NCBI GenBank assembly: GCA_041946865.1
Contig: JBHGBF010000101.1
Coordinates: 1-17,400, forward strand
Source: RPQK01 sp041946865
GTDB taxonomy: Bacteria > Acidobacteriota > UBA6911 > RPQK01
Direction: 5' to 3'
Length of the DNA stretch: 17,400 nt
In this document: positions 8,447-15,015 of the stretch, piece after piece
How the letters are laid out: each line of letters starts with the position of its first letter
Numbering within the stretch: position 1 is the stretch's first letter
Made by a program: the position numbers and the translations under genes
The notes under the pieces: generated by a model
Database searches by the model: none
The model's input: the letters and a program-made list of their open reading frames with translations, nothing else
What the model was told of the DNA's origin: nothing

Positions 8447-9900
8447 TACCGCCGTTCGTACTTCGCCATCAGCTCGGCAAAGTCTTTCGTGTAACGAATC
8501 GCGTCGAGGTCGGAGTGGACGTTCTTCAGCTCGTCGGCAACCATGGGAACATATTTGTCCGCCTCTCGCTCAAAGGCGATCGCCAGGTGCTTGAGCGCTT
8601 CTCCCGCTGTCCCCTCCCGCGAGTACAGAACGGCGAGTCGGAAATGGGCCTGAGCCTCATCGGCCCCGTTTGCCAATGCGGCCAGGTAGTGGTCGCGGGC
8701 GGCCGGGCCGTGGTTCTGCCGATCAAGGACCACCGCCAGGTACAGGTGAGCGCGCCCTGACTTCGGGTCGATCTTGAGCGCCTCCTCGAAAGCCCTCTGG
8801 GCCTCCAGGTTCCGGCCCAGATTCGCATAAACGCTTCCCAGGTTGAACCGGCTGTCAAAGTCGTCAGGTTCGAGCTCGAGCGCTTTTTGATAGGCCTGCA
8901 GCGCTTCTTCGTCTTTCTCCTGGGCTGACAGCACATCGCCGAGATGAGCCCAAATCTCAGGGTGTTGCGGGTCCTTCGCCAAGGCGGCCCGGAACTGTCT
9001 TTGTGCCTCCGCATACTGCTTCTGCCGCTTGGCTGCAACCCCCAGGTTGGCAAGGACGGCCGGGGAATCGGCATTCGCCTGCACCAGGTACTTCCGTGCT
9101 TCCTCCTCCTTGCCGAGGTCCAGATACAGATTGCCGATTTGCTCGGCAATTGCCGGATCCGGCCGCTTCGGATCATAGGCCTTAAGCAGATAGGTGACCG
9201 CTTCCTGCCTGTCGCCCTTTTCCCTCAAAAGCACACTGACGGCCAGGTTGGCCTGAGGATCATCGGGAACTTGCTTCAGGAATCGCAGGTAGGATGAAAA
9301 CGCCTCGTCCTTTCGCCCCAGATTGTCCAAAGCCAGACCGAGGTTGAAATGGACATCCGGCCGGGCATCGGGAGCGCTCGCCGCTTTCTGAAGAAGGGGA
9401 ACCGCTTCGGCATATCTCTTCTGGCGCGTCCGGATGTTGCCGAGTTGCTCAACCACGTCGACCTTGTCCGGTTGGATCGTCAACACCTGCTCCAGCTCAC
9501 CGGCCGCGCCGTCGAGATCCTGTTTCTGCACCAGGATATCCGCCTTCAGCAGGCGGGCACTAACCTGCTTAGGGTCGATTTTGAGCAGCTCGTCGAGCTG
9601 CCCGAGGGCTTCATTCAGTTTGCCCCGTTTCAGGCACACCAGCGCAAGATTATGCCGTGCGGCCACAAAACCGGGGGCAATCTCCACCGCCTTGGCGAAG
9701 CACAGCTCCTGCTCTTCGGAGTATTCCTTGGCGGTACCGATCAAGGCTTCGCCTTTGCGGAAATACTCGAGCGCACGAGGATCGATCTCCGGCTGAAAAG
9801 CGAAAAACTGGAAAACTGACGCGCCGGCAAACTGACAAACCCGCAGACTCGCAGGGTGAATAGTTGATAGTGCGAAGCACAGAAAAAAGACGAGAGGCAT
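8446..9900 (-). CDS. Exported or membrane-anchored TPR-repeat protein
   Basis: The protein has 484 residues from the ATG at 9900; the frame extends upstream to a TTG at 9993 that would overlap the kinase gene. After a hydrophobic N-terminus starting MPLVFFLCFAL, almost the whole chain is about eleven 34-residue tetratricopeptide repeats with the usual A-x-x-x-Y/L-x-x-A-L-x-x-x-P pattern. An example is WAHLGDVLSAQEKDEEALQAYQKALELEP. TPR solenoids bind partner proteins; no catalytic domain is visible. The hydrophobic segment is followed by Phe/Gln-rich residues encoded by short-period repeat DNA (9792-9857), which makes the signal sequence unusual and the start uncertain. No Shine-Dalgarno is seen at 9900. 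It lies 52 bp downstream of the PfkB kinase gene and is probably co-transcribed. The partner is unknown. Confidence 0.82.
   Translation of the reverse strand: MPLVFFLCFALSTIHPASLRVCQFAGASVFQFFAFQPEIDPRALEYFRKGEALIGTAKEYSEEQELCFAKAVEIAPGFVAARHNLALVCLKRGKLNEALGQLDELLKIDPKQVSARLLKADILVQKQDLDGAAGELEQVLTIQPDKVDVVEQLGNIRTRQKRYAEAVPLLQKAASAPDARPDVHFNLGLALDNLGRKDEAFSSYLRFLKQVPDDPQANLAVSVLLREKGDRQEAVTYLLKAYDPKRPDPAIAEQIGNLYLDLGKEEEARKYLVQANADSPAVLANLGVAAKRQKQYAEAQRQFRAALAKDPQHPEIWAHLGDVLSAQEKDEEALQAYQKALELEPDDFDSRFNLGSVYANLGRNLEAQRAFEEALKIDPKSGRAHLYLAVVLDRQNHGPAARDHYLAALANGADEAQAHFRLAVLYSREGTAGEALKHLAIAFEREADKYVPMVADELKNVHSDLDAIRYTKDFAELMAKYERR
9792..9857. repeat. Short-period repeat inside the 5' end of the TPR gene
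   Basis: The plus strand shows degenerate units of about 7-9 bp built on AAAACTG/AAACTGAC: GAAAAACTGGAAAACTGAC, then GCAAACTGACAAAC, then CGCAGACTCGCAGG. Similar short tandem runs fill neighbouring gaps. This one lies in the reading frame and encodes the Phe/Val/Gln-rich stretch just after the hydrophobic N-terminus of the TPR protein. Confidence 0.5.
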
Positions 9901-9952
9901 CGATACTAAAGATACAAACGTGAAGCCGCAGTTGGTCAGCCCGTCAGCTCGC

Positions 9953-10906
9953 TCACGCCCTCCAGTTCGGCTGCCATTCCACGACGTCGTCAAACCGCGT
10001 CATTTCTTTAAATTCCTTGTAGCGCAACTCGATCTCGGTGAAGGTCAGTGTCCGAAGACGGTCGAGCGAGAACTTCTCCACGTTGAAACTGGCCATGACC
10101 GAACCGAAAACCACGGCCTGGCGCAGCGAGGCCCAATCAGCCCTGCCCACTCCGGCAAGGTAACCCATGAACCCGCCCGCAAAGGTGTCTCCCGCCCCGG
10201 TCGGGTCAAAAATGTCCTCGAGCGGATAAGCAGGGGTGCCAAACACCGAAATACGGCCTTGGCTGTTCCTCTGAAACATCAGGGCGCCGTATTCGCCGCG
10301 TTTGACCACCAGGGTTGTGGGTCCCCATCCATGGATTTTGCGGGCCGCCCGGATCAGGTTGGATTCCCGGGTGAGTTGCCGCGCTTCGGCGTCATTGATA
10401 ATGAGGATATCGACGTGCCGGAGAGTTTCGAGCAGCGAATTGAAGTGCCCGTTAATCCAGTAGTTCATCGTATCACAGCCCACGAGCTGCGGCTTTCGGA
10501 CCTGCGTGAGCACGTCGCGCTGGATCTTCGGGTCGAGGTTTCCCAGGAAGACGAACTGAAGGTCTCGATGGCTGTCCGGGAGGTTCGGCTGGAAATCAGC
10601 GAGGACGTTTAGTTGAGTGTCCAAGGTGCGGGCGTCGTTAAGATCGTAGCCGTACTCCCCCGCCCAGCGGAAGGTCCGTCCTTCGACCCGCTGAAGACCG
10701 CACAGATCGATATTCCGGCTTTCCAGGAAGCGCCAGTCCTCCTCTCTGAAGTCCCTTCCGACCGCCGCCACCAGAGAGACGCGTGTGAAAAAACTGGCCG
10801 ACACGCTGAAGTAAGTGGCAGAACCTCCCAGAGCCTCGGTGGCTTCGCCAAAAGGAGTCTTCACGGTGTCGTAAGCGACTGAACCAACAACCAGGATAGG
10901 GGGCAT
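9953..10906 (-). CDS. PfkB/ribokinase-family kinase, substrate unknown
   Basis: This 317-residue ATP-dependent kinase phosphorylates a sugar or nucleoside hydroxyl. The N-terminal substrate-side motif has GG at residues 27-28 (ALGGSATYFS). The family signature DPTGAGDTFAGGF starts at 234, and D240 is the expected catalytic base. A KRGEYGA segment near 202 is typical of the nucleotide-binding half. The ATG at 10906 has AGGGAGA seven bases upstream. The gene follows the MTA phosphorylase gene with a 126-bp gap filled by a palindromic element. MTA phosphorylase already makes a phosphorylated sugar, so a kinase is not required by the canonical route. Adenosine, another nucleoside, or an unrelated sugar are all possible. 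I recall this kinase type beside MTA phosphorylase genes in other bacteria, but cannot check that here. Confidence 0.88.
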   Translation of the reverse strand: MPPILVVGSVAYDTVKTPFGEATEALGGSATYFSVSASFFTRVSLVAAVGRDFREEDWRFLESRNIDLCGLQRVEGRTFRWAGEYGYDLNDARTLDTQLNVLADFQPNLPDSHRDLQFVFLGNLDPKIQRDVLTQVRKPQLVGCDTMNYWINGHFNSLLETLRHVDILIINDAEARQLTRESNLIRAARKIHGWGPTTLVVKRGEYGALMFQRNSQGRISVFGTPAYPLEDIFDPTGAGDTFAGGFMGYLAGVGRADWASLRQAVVFGSVMASFNVEKFSLDRLRTLTFTEIELRYKEFKEMTRFDDVVEWQPNWRA

Positions 10907-10935
10907 GCTGTTTCTCCCTGCTCAACCTTTGGCCA

Positions 10936-11030
10936 CCTGGGAGCGCCGGCGTCTTGCCTGCCTGCACTGTCGGACATAATCGACTGTCGTGCAGGCGTGA
11001 CAGGCAGGCAAGAAGGCCGTGCTCCCCAGA
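10936..11030. repeat. 95-bp nested palindromic element
   Basis: The arms CTTGCCTGCCTG (10953-10964) and CAGGCAGGCAAG (11001-11012) are exact complements. Outside them the match continues imperfectly through GGGAGC...GCTCCC (10939-10944 and 11020-11025). Inside, TGCAC/GTGCA with GTCG/CGAC gives a second nested stem. The element almost fills the gap between the MTA phosphorylase and kinase genes on the minus strand. It looks like a REP- or MITE-type intergenic repeat. If transcribed it would form a strong hairpin within the operon message. Confidence 0.7.
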
Positions 11031-11032
11031 AG

Positions 11033-11896
11033 TCAGCGTATATATTTTCCGATAATCAGCTTCAGGCGCTCCTTGGTTTCCGGCGGAATGACCGCGGGAT
11101 CGGTGATGAGCGCGTTTCTTAAAGCGTTTTGGCAAGCGCAGTCGAATTTGCCGGGCATTCCTCGCAGCGTCTTCTTTATGAGCCGCTGGACGTTCTCGCT
11201 GTTTTTCATGAGGTAAGCGATCAGCATTTCCACGCTGACGGCCTGTTCCTCGTCGTGCCAGCAGTCGTAGTCGGTGACCATGGCAATTGTGACATAACAG
11301 ATCTCGGCTTCCCGGGCGAGCTTCGCCTCCTGCAGGTTCGTCATCCCGATCAGGTCCATGCCCCAACTGCGGTACAGGTCCGATTCGGCACGGGTTGAAA
11401 ACGCGGGGCCTTCCATACAAACGTAGGTCCCGCCTCGCTTCACCGGGAAGTCCATCGCCTGGGCGGCCTTTGCCACCTCGTCGGCGAGCACGGGGCAAAT
11501 CGGGTTGGCAAAAGAGATATGGGCAACGACCCCATCTCCAAAAAAAGTCGAAACACGAAGCCGTGTCCGGTCGACGAACTGGTCCGGCAGGATGAAATCC
11601 ATGGGCTTGTGCTCGAGCTTGAGGGAGCCGACAGCACTGGCGGAAAGGATCCGTCGCACGCCCAGCTGCTTGAAGCCGTAGATATTGGCACGGTAGTTGA
11701 TTTCGCTCGGCATGAAGCGATGTCCCCGCCCATGCCGGGCGAGGAAGGCGACCCGCTTTCCTTCCAGCAGGCCTGTCAGGTACGCGTCGCTCGGCTTTCC
11801 AAAGGGGGTTTCGAGCTCAACTTCTTTCCGGTTCTTGAATCCCGGGATGTCATACAAGCCGCTGCCGCCGATGATGCCGATGTCTGCCTGGTTCAC
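11033..11896 (-). CDS. mtnP: S-methyl-5'-thioadenosine phosphorylase
   Basis: This enzyme cleaves 5'-methylthioadenosine with phosphate to adenine and 5-methylthioribose-1-phosphate, in methionine salvage after polyamine synthesis. The sequence (287 residues) carries the family phosphate and base motifs: GGSGLYD near the N-terminus, RHGRGH, SAVGSLK, CMEGPAFSTRAE, GMTNLQEAKLAREAEICY and TDYDCW. The last two are typical of MTA phosphorylases, as opposed to inosine/guanosine phosphorylases. The GTG at 11896 has GGGAGG five bases upstream and is preferred; another GTG two codons earlier (11902) sits directly against that ribosome binding site. No other methionine-salvage gene is in the window. 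The downstream PfkB kinase is on the same strand. Confidence 0.93.
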   Translation of the reverse strand: MNQADIGIIGGSGLYDIPGFKNRKEVELETPFGKPSDAYLTGLLEGKRVAFLARHGRGHRFMPSEINYRANIYGFKQLGVRRILSASAVGSLKLEHKPMDFILPDQFVDRTRLRVSTFFGDGVVAHISFANPICPVLADEVAKAAQAMDFPVKRGGTYVCMEGPAFSTRAESDLYRSWGMDLIGMTNLQEAKLAREAEICYVTIAMVTDYDCWHDEEQAVSVEMLIAYLMKNSENVQRLIKKTLRGMPGKFDCACQNALRNALITDPAVIPPETKERLKLIIGKYIR

Positions 11897-11921
11897 CCTC
11901 ACCTCCCTCTACGATGACAAC

Positions 11922-11985
11922 GTGACAAGGTGACAAGGTGAAACAGAGTCCCATTGCTCCACAACTTCATGCTGTCACCCTGTCA
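11922..11985. repeat. GTGACAAG short repeat forming an inverted pair
   Basis: Tandem GTGACAAG units (11922-11940) and a facing GTCACCCTGTCAC (11973-11985) form a 13-bp stem. The single mismatch is A-C on the plus strand but U-G on the minus-strand RNA, the strand on which both flanking genes are transcribed. The 15 bases at 11922-11936 are the reverse complement of 5047-5061. It occupies the gap between the hydrolase gene and the MTA phosphorylase gene. Confidence 0.6.
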
Positions 11986-12032
11986 CCGCGCCACTTTGTC
12001 GTCTTCGTCGGTTTGTTAGACGCCCGTTAATT

Positions 12033-12875
12033 TTAGGGCTGCCACTCGAATGCGGCCAAGAGGTATTTTCCGTCGGTCTCGTGCAGGTAACCGGCCGGCT
12101 GCATTTGATCATGCTCAAAGAACAGCAACCAGTTCCCGGCGATTGCCCGTCTGTAAATGTCCTTTCGAACCTGGAGGGTCGTCATCGGATAGAGGTCGTA
12201 CGCCATAACCCAGGCGGGAGGGATGTGGGCGGAGGTGGGACACAGATCCCCCAGGAAAAGCAAGCTTCGGCCTTCGGATTCGACAAGCACCGACTGGTGT
12301 CCCCGTGTATGTCCGGGTGTGTGCAGGAGCCTGACGCCCGGCACGATCTCCTCTTCCCGGTCAACCCGTCGCAACCTTCGCTTTTCCTTCAGCACGCCCC
12401 AGTTGTGCTCAAAATAGCTCGCCGCGGACCGCTCGTTGGGACTGCTCGCGTCCTCGTACTCTTCCTGTCTCACGATGTACTCGGCTTTGGGAAACGTGGG
12501 GACGACCCGATCTCCGTCAGAGCAGGTGTTTCCGCCGCAATGATCGAAATGGAAATGCGTGTTGATGACGATGTCGATATCGCTCGTCTTGAGGCCAAGC
12601 TGGGCCAGCCGCCCGGGCAAAGTCGCGTCGTGTTCGATCCGGTAGATCCGGACTTCCTTCTCCGTGTACTTCTCGCCGCAGCCGGTATCAATAAGGATGT
12701 TGTAACTGCCGGTGCGGATAAGCAGGCAGTTGAGGCCCAGCCGGATGCGGTTCTTTTCGTCGGGTGTGGCCTTTTTCTCCCAGAGGACTCGCGGCACGAC
12801 GCCGAACATGGCCCCGCCATCGAGCCACACGTTTCCGTCTGAAACCAGGTGGAGATCAAATTTGCCGAATTTCAA
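12033..12875 (-). CDS. Metallo-beta-lactamase-fold hydrolase
   Basis: This 280-residue MBL-fold enzyme should bind two metal ions. The core motif THFHFDHCGG supplies H107, H109, D111 and H112. H189 (in HTPGHTRGH), D210 (in FLGDLCP) and H255 (in FFEHD) complete the usual ligand set. The layout resembles AHL-lactonase or quinolone-degrading-type members, but substrate cannot be assigned and a beta-lactamase role is not implied. There is no signal peptide, so it is probably cytoplasmic. The start is a TTG with GGAGG six bases upstream, which fixes it well. It follows the MeaB gene by 42 bp on the same strand, so the two are likely co-transcribed. Confidence 0.88.
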   Translation of the reverse strand: MKFGKFDLHLVSDGNVWLDGGAMFGVVPRVLWEKKATPDEKNRIRLGLNCLLIRTGSYNILIDTGCGEKYTEKEVRIYRIEHDATLPGRLAQLGLKTSDIDIVINTHFHFDHCGGNTCSDGDRVVPTFPKAEYIVRQEEYEDASSPNERSAASYFEHNWGVLKEKRRLRRVDREEEIVPGVRLLHTPGHTRGHQSVLVESEGRSLLFLGDLCPTSAHIPPAWVMAYDLYPMTTLQVRKDIYRRAIAGNWLLFFEHDQMQPAGYLHETDGKYLLAAFEWQP

Positions 12876-12917
12876 ACCGAACCTCCGTTCTTATTTTCGG
12901 ATTTGTAGGGCCGCCGG

Positions 12918-13922
12918 CTACTTCACCTTGCGCACCAGCTCGTCCAAGGCCGTATCCGGGTCGACATCTCGAGAGGCAAGACGCTCCGCCAGCCGGTCAA
13001 GTTCCGCTTCGGGCACGAAACTCTGGATTCGGGACACCAAACGCTGTGAGACAAGCCGCAGAAGTCTCTGCCTTGCCACGGCTTTGCGCCTCGCGCCGGT
13101 CCGGTCCTTGCGAAAGTCATAAAAGCGCTGGACGGTGTTGACCAGTTCTTCAACGCCCTGGCCGGTTGTGGCAATGGTCTTGAGCAGAGGGAGGTCCCAG
13201 CCATCGTCCCGGCTGACCATCCTCAAAAAGGATCGCAACTCGCGCTCGGCTCGGGAAGTCTCCGGATGATCGGCCTTGTTAATGACAAAGATGTCGGCGA
13301 TCTCCATAACTCCGGCTTTGATTGCCTGCACGCCGTCCCCCATGCCCGGGACCAGCACCAGAATGGTCACGTGGGCGGTGCTTGCGATGTCGATCTCATC
13401 CTGACCGACCCCTACTGTCTCAAGGAGAAGGATGCGGTAGCCGGCCGCGTCCAGGACGGTCAGCGCGTCCTCAACGGCTGCCGACAACCCGCCCAACTGT
13501 CCGCGTGTGGCCATACTGCGGATGAAAACGCCCGGATCCGAGGCGAGAGACTGCATCCGGATACGATCGCCGAGGATGGCGCCCCCGGAAAACGGGGAAG
13601 TGGGGTCAACGGCGATGATTCCGACCCTCAGGCCCGCTTCCCGGTACGCCAACGCCATCTGCGCGAGCAGTGTGCTCTTGCCCGAACCAGGGCTGCCGGT
13701 TATGCCGATGACGAGCGAGCGCCCGGTCTGCCGGTATACTTCTTTGATCAGCTGGCGAACCCAGGGCGTTTGTTGCCGCTCCAGCTCCGTCAACACTCGG
13801 GCGATGGTTCTGACATCGCCTTGAGAGATCTTTTGCAACTTCTCTGCGATTTCGGCTCGATGAACGTCTTCCACTGGCACAAAGTTTCCGCTAGGTCCAA
13901 TCCATGTTACTTTTAATGGCAA
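12918..13922 (-). CDS. meaB: MeaB/ArgK-type P-loop GTPase (methylmalonyl-CoA mutase chaperone)
   Basis: MeaB proteins guard B12-dependent acyl-CoA mutases, gating cofactor loading and removing damaged cobalamin at the cost of GTP. The 334-residue sequence shows a helical N-terminus, a Walker A GITGSPGSGKST (73-84), the conserved switch region AVDPTSPFSGGAILGDRIRM (104-123), ETVGVGQDE (168-176) and the guanine-specificity NKAD (215-218), followed by a helical C-terminal arm. The open frame starts at a TTG (13922) without a ribosome binding site. GTG codons at 13883 or 13874 are equally plausible and would give about 318 residues, so the first 16 residues are uncertain. No mutase gene is in the window. 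Older records label this family ArgK (arginine transport kinase), which is not the likely role. Confidence 0.9.
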   Translation of the reverse strand: MPLKVTWIGPSGNFVPVEDVHRAEIAEKLQKISQGDVRTIARVLTELERQQTPWVRQLIKEVYRQTGRSLVIGITGSPGSGKSTLLAQMALAYREAGLRVGIIAVDPTSPFSGGAILGDRIRMQSLASDPGVFIRSMATRGQLGGLSAAVEDALTVLDAAGYRILLLETVGVGQDEIDIASTAHVTILVLVPGMGDGVQAIKAGVMEIADIFVINKADHPETSRAERELRSFLRMVSRDDGWDLPLLKTIATTGQGVEELVNTVQRFYDFRKDRTGARRKAVARQRLLRLVSQRLVSRIQSFVPEAELDRLAERLASRDVDPDTALDELVRKVK

Positions 13923-13960
13923 CGCCAGGGAAAGACAAAGAACTGCTGAACGGAGGGATC

Positions 13961-14320
13961 ATGGCGGGGAAACCGATCGAGGTCGCGTACTACTATCGAA
14001 TCAAATGGGGCTACCATGAGGAGTTCATCGAGCTTTTCAAGAAGAATCATTACCCCGTCCTTAAAGCACAGATCGAGACCGGACGGATACTTGAAATCCG
14101 GACCTACGCACCTAAGTTCCACGGAGATGGTCGAAGCGACTGGAACTTCCTTTCGGTCCTGGTGTTTCGTGACTGGGAGGCGTTAGCCACATCAACGGAC
14201 AAGGAGATCGCCAAACGCCTGTACCCGGATCAGGAGACCTTCCAGCGGGAAGAGCGGCGCCGCTTTGAGCTGGTGGAAGCTCACTGGGACGTGCCGCTGA
14301 AAGAAATCGCGATGGAATAG
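13961..14320 (+). CDS. Small conserved-looking protein of unknown function
   Basis: I do not recognise the family with certainty. The 119-residue product starts at the ATG at 13961, which has GGAGGG just upstream; an earlier in-frame ATG at 13904 has none and overlaps meaB. It has alternating beta strands and amphipathic helices: VAYYYRIKWG, then a helix EEFIELFKKNHYPVLKAQ, then ILEIRTYAP, a loop FHGDGRSDW, a strand NFLSVLVFRDW, and a C-terminal helix ending VEAHWDVP. This pattern fits a ferredoxin-like dimeric alpha-beta barrel (NIPSNAP/ABM-like), and H54, D56 and H108 could line a pocket. There is no signal or membrane segment. It is transcribed divergently from meaB with at most about 90 bp between them, and followed by a repeat with a terminator hairpin. 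Confidence 0.75.
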   Translation: MAGKPIEVAYYYRIKWGYHEEFIELFKKNHYPVLKAQIETGRILEIRTYAPKFHGDGRSDWNFLSVLVFRDWEALATSTDKEIAKRLYPDQETFQREERRRFELVEAHWDVPLKEIAME

Positions 14321-14328
14321 AGCCGCGC

Positions 14329-14397
14329 GCAGCGTTTCAAAACAGAGCTGCAGCGTTTATTGCGGACCGCCAGCGGACGGGGAGCGCCTCGGGTGCG
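14329..14397 (+). repeat. Convergent-gap repeat, copy 1
   Basis: This 69-bp unit begins GCAGCGTTTCAAAACAGAG and ends GGGGAGCGCCTCGGGTGCG. It is nearly identical to copy 2 over its second half, with a run of at least 25 identical bases around GCGGACCGCCAGCGG. It lacks five bases in the hairpin region, leaving the palindrome GCTGCAGC before TTTATT. A further partial unit (AGAGCCGCGCGCAGCGTTT) starts at the stop codon of the preceding gene. Confidence 0.8.
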
Positions 14398-14406
14398 GGC
14401 CCAGCG

Positions 14407-14480
14407 GCAGCGTTTCAAACAGAGCCGCAAGTGCGGCGTTTTTTGCGGACCGCCAGCGGACGGGGAGCGCGTCGGGTGCG
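14407..14480 (+). repeat. Convergent-gap repeat, copy 2
   Basis: This 74-bp direct repeat of copy 1 has a nine-base spacer between the two and the complete hairpin plus T tract. A diverged third copy is at 8375-8427. Both locations are gaps between genes that end towards each other. Confidence 0.8.
14424..14444 (+). terminator. Intrinsic terminator within repeat copy 2
   Basis: GCCGC (14424-14428) and GCGGC (14433-14437) form a GC-only stem with an AAGT loop, followed by G and six T residues (14439-14444). It is a textbook Rho-independent terminator for plus-strand transcripts, such as the one from the small gene ending at 14320. On the minus strand the same stem is followed by TCTGTTT, a weaker signal for FmdB transcripts. 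Confidence 0.65.
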
Positions 14481-14541
14481 AACCGGTCCCACCACTCGAA
14501 CAGCGGAACCGGCACCCAACGTCCCTGCGGGCGCGGGCCTC

Positions 14542-14955
14542 TCAAAAAAGGTTATCGTAGTCACCGCCGCCGGAGGAGGGGCCGCCTTCGCCCGCTCCGT
14601 CCTCGCCTGTCTCACCCAGGGATTTTTCGATCGCCTCGGGATCTTCGCCCGCTTCCAGGCGGTCCACGACTTCGTTGAACTCGGGGCCGAGATCTTCCCC
14701 GAGCTCCCCGCCCATCTTGCGCATCATCCGGGCCATGGCTTTCGGGTCGTTTTCGTCGAAGTCGCCCCATTTGTCGGGATCGGCCATGCTTTCGAGCCGG
14801 CTTTCTTCGGAACGGACCATCGAAACGCGCGAGACAAGCTGCTCCAAATCAGCACTCCCGCAGCGGCACTTTGTCCCGTTCGCATCCGCCATCCGCCAGA
14901 AGAAGCGCGAGAAGCGCCGCCCGCAAACCTTACATAAATATTCGTAAACCGGCAT
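14542..14955 (-). CDS. FmdB-family zinc-ribbon protein with acidic tail
   Basis: The 137-residue protein begins MPVYEYLCKVCGRRF, the standard opening of the FmdB/CxxC_CXXC_SSSS putative regulatory family. A zinc ribbon is formed by C8, C11, C30 and C32; the second knuckle is CRCG (one residue between cysteines) rather than the more usual CxxC. Residues from about 45 on form an acidic helical region (DPDKWGDFDENDPKAMARMMRKMGGELGED) ending in a Gly/Ser-rich tail. This is longer than many family members, which are often 60-110 residues. Function in this family is poorly defined; nucleic-acid or protein binding through the ribbon is plausible. A -10/-35 pair lies immediately upstream, with only seven bases between the -10 and the ATG and no ribosome binding site, so translation from a leaderless message is likely. 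Confidence 0.85.
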   Translation of the reverse strand: MPVYEYLCKVCGRRFSRFFWRMADANGTKCRCGSADLEQLVSRVSMVRSEESRLESMADPDKWGDFDENDPKAMARMMRKMGGELGEDLGPEFNEVVDRLEAGEDPEAIEKSLGETGEDGAGEGGPSSGGGDYDNLF

Positions 14956-14962
14956 CCGGGGT

Positions 14963-14992
14963 ATTATAGGTTTATTGACCTCCGCCGTTCAA
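14963..14992 (-). promoter_or_regulatory. Sigma70-type promoter for the FmdB-like gene
   Basis: On the minus strand, TTGAAC (14987-14992) and a perfect TATAAT (14963-14968) are separated by 18 bases. The -10 ends seven bases before the ATG at 14955, so the transcript start should fall at or next to the start codon. GGAGG in the spacer is too far upstream to act as a ribosome binding site. Confidence 0.6.
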
Positions 14993-15015
14993 TTCTGACA
15001 GAATCGGTGCCTTCT

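Noticed and set aside
12033..12875. Reading the MBL-fold protein as an antibiotic-resistance beta-lactamase
   Set aside because: The metal motif is shared by the whole superfamily, there is no signal peptide, and the neighbours are metabolic.
14329..14480. Two direct repeats considered as a CRISPR fragment
   Set aside because: Only two adjacent copies with a nine-base spacer and an internal terminator hairpin; no array or cas genes.
14490..14520. GTTCGAGT on the minus strand, like a tRNA T-loop
   Set aside because: No acceptor, D or anticodon arms surround it; it belongs to the repeat-rich convergent gap.
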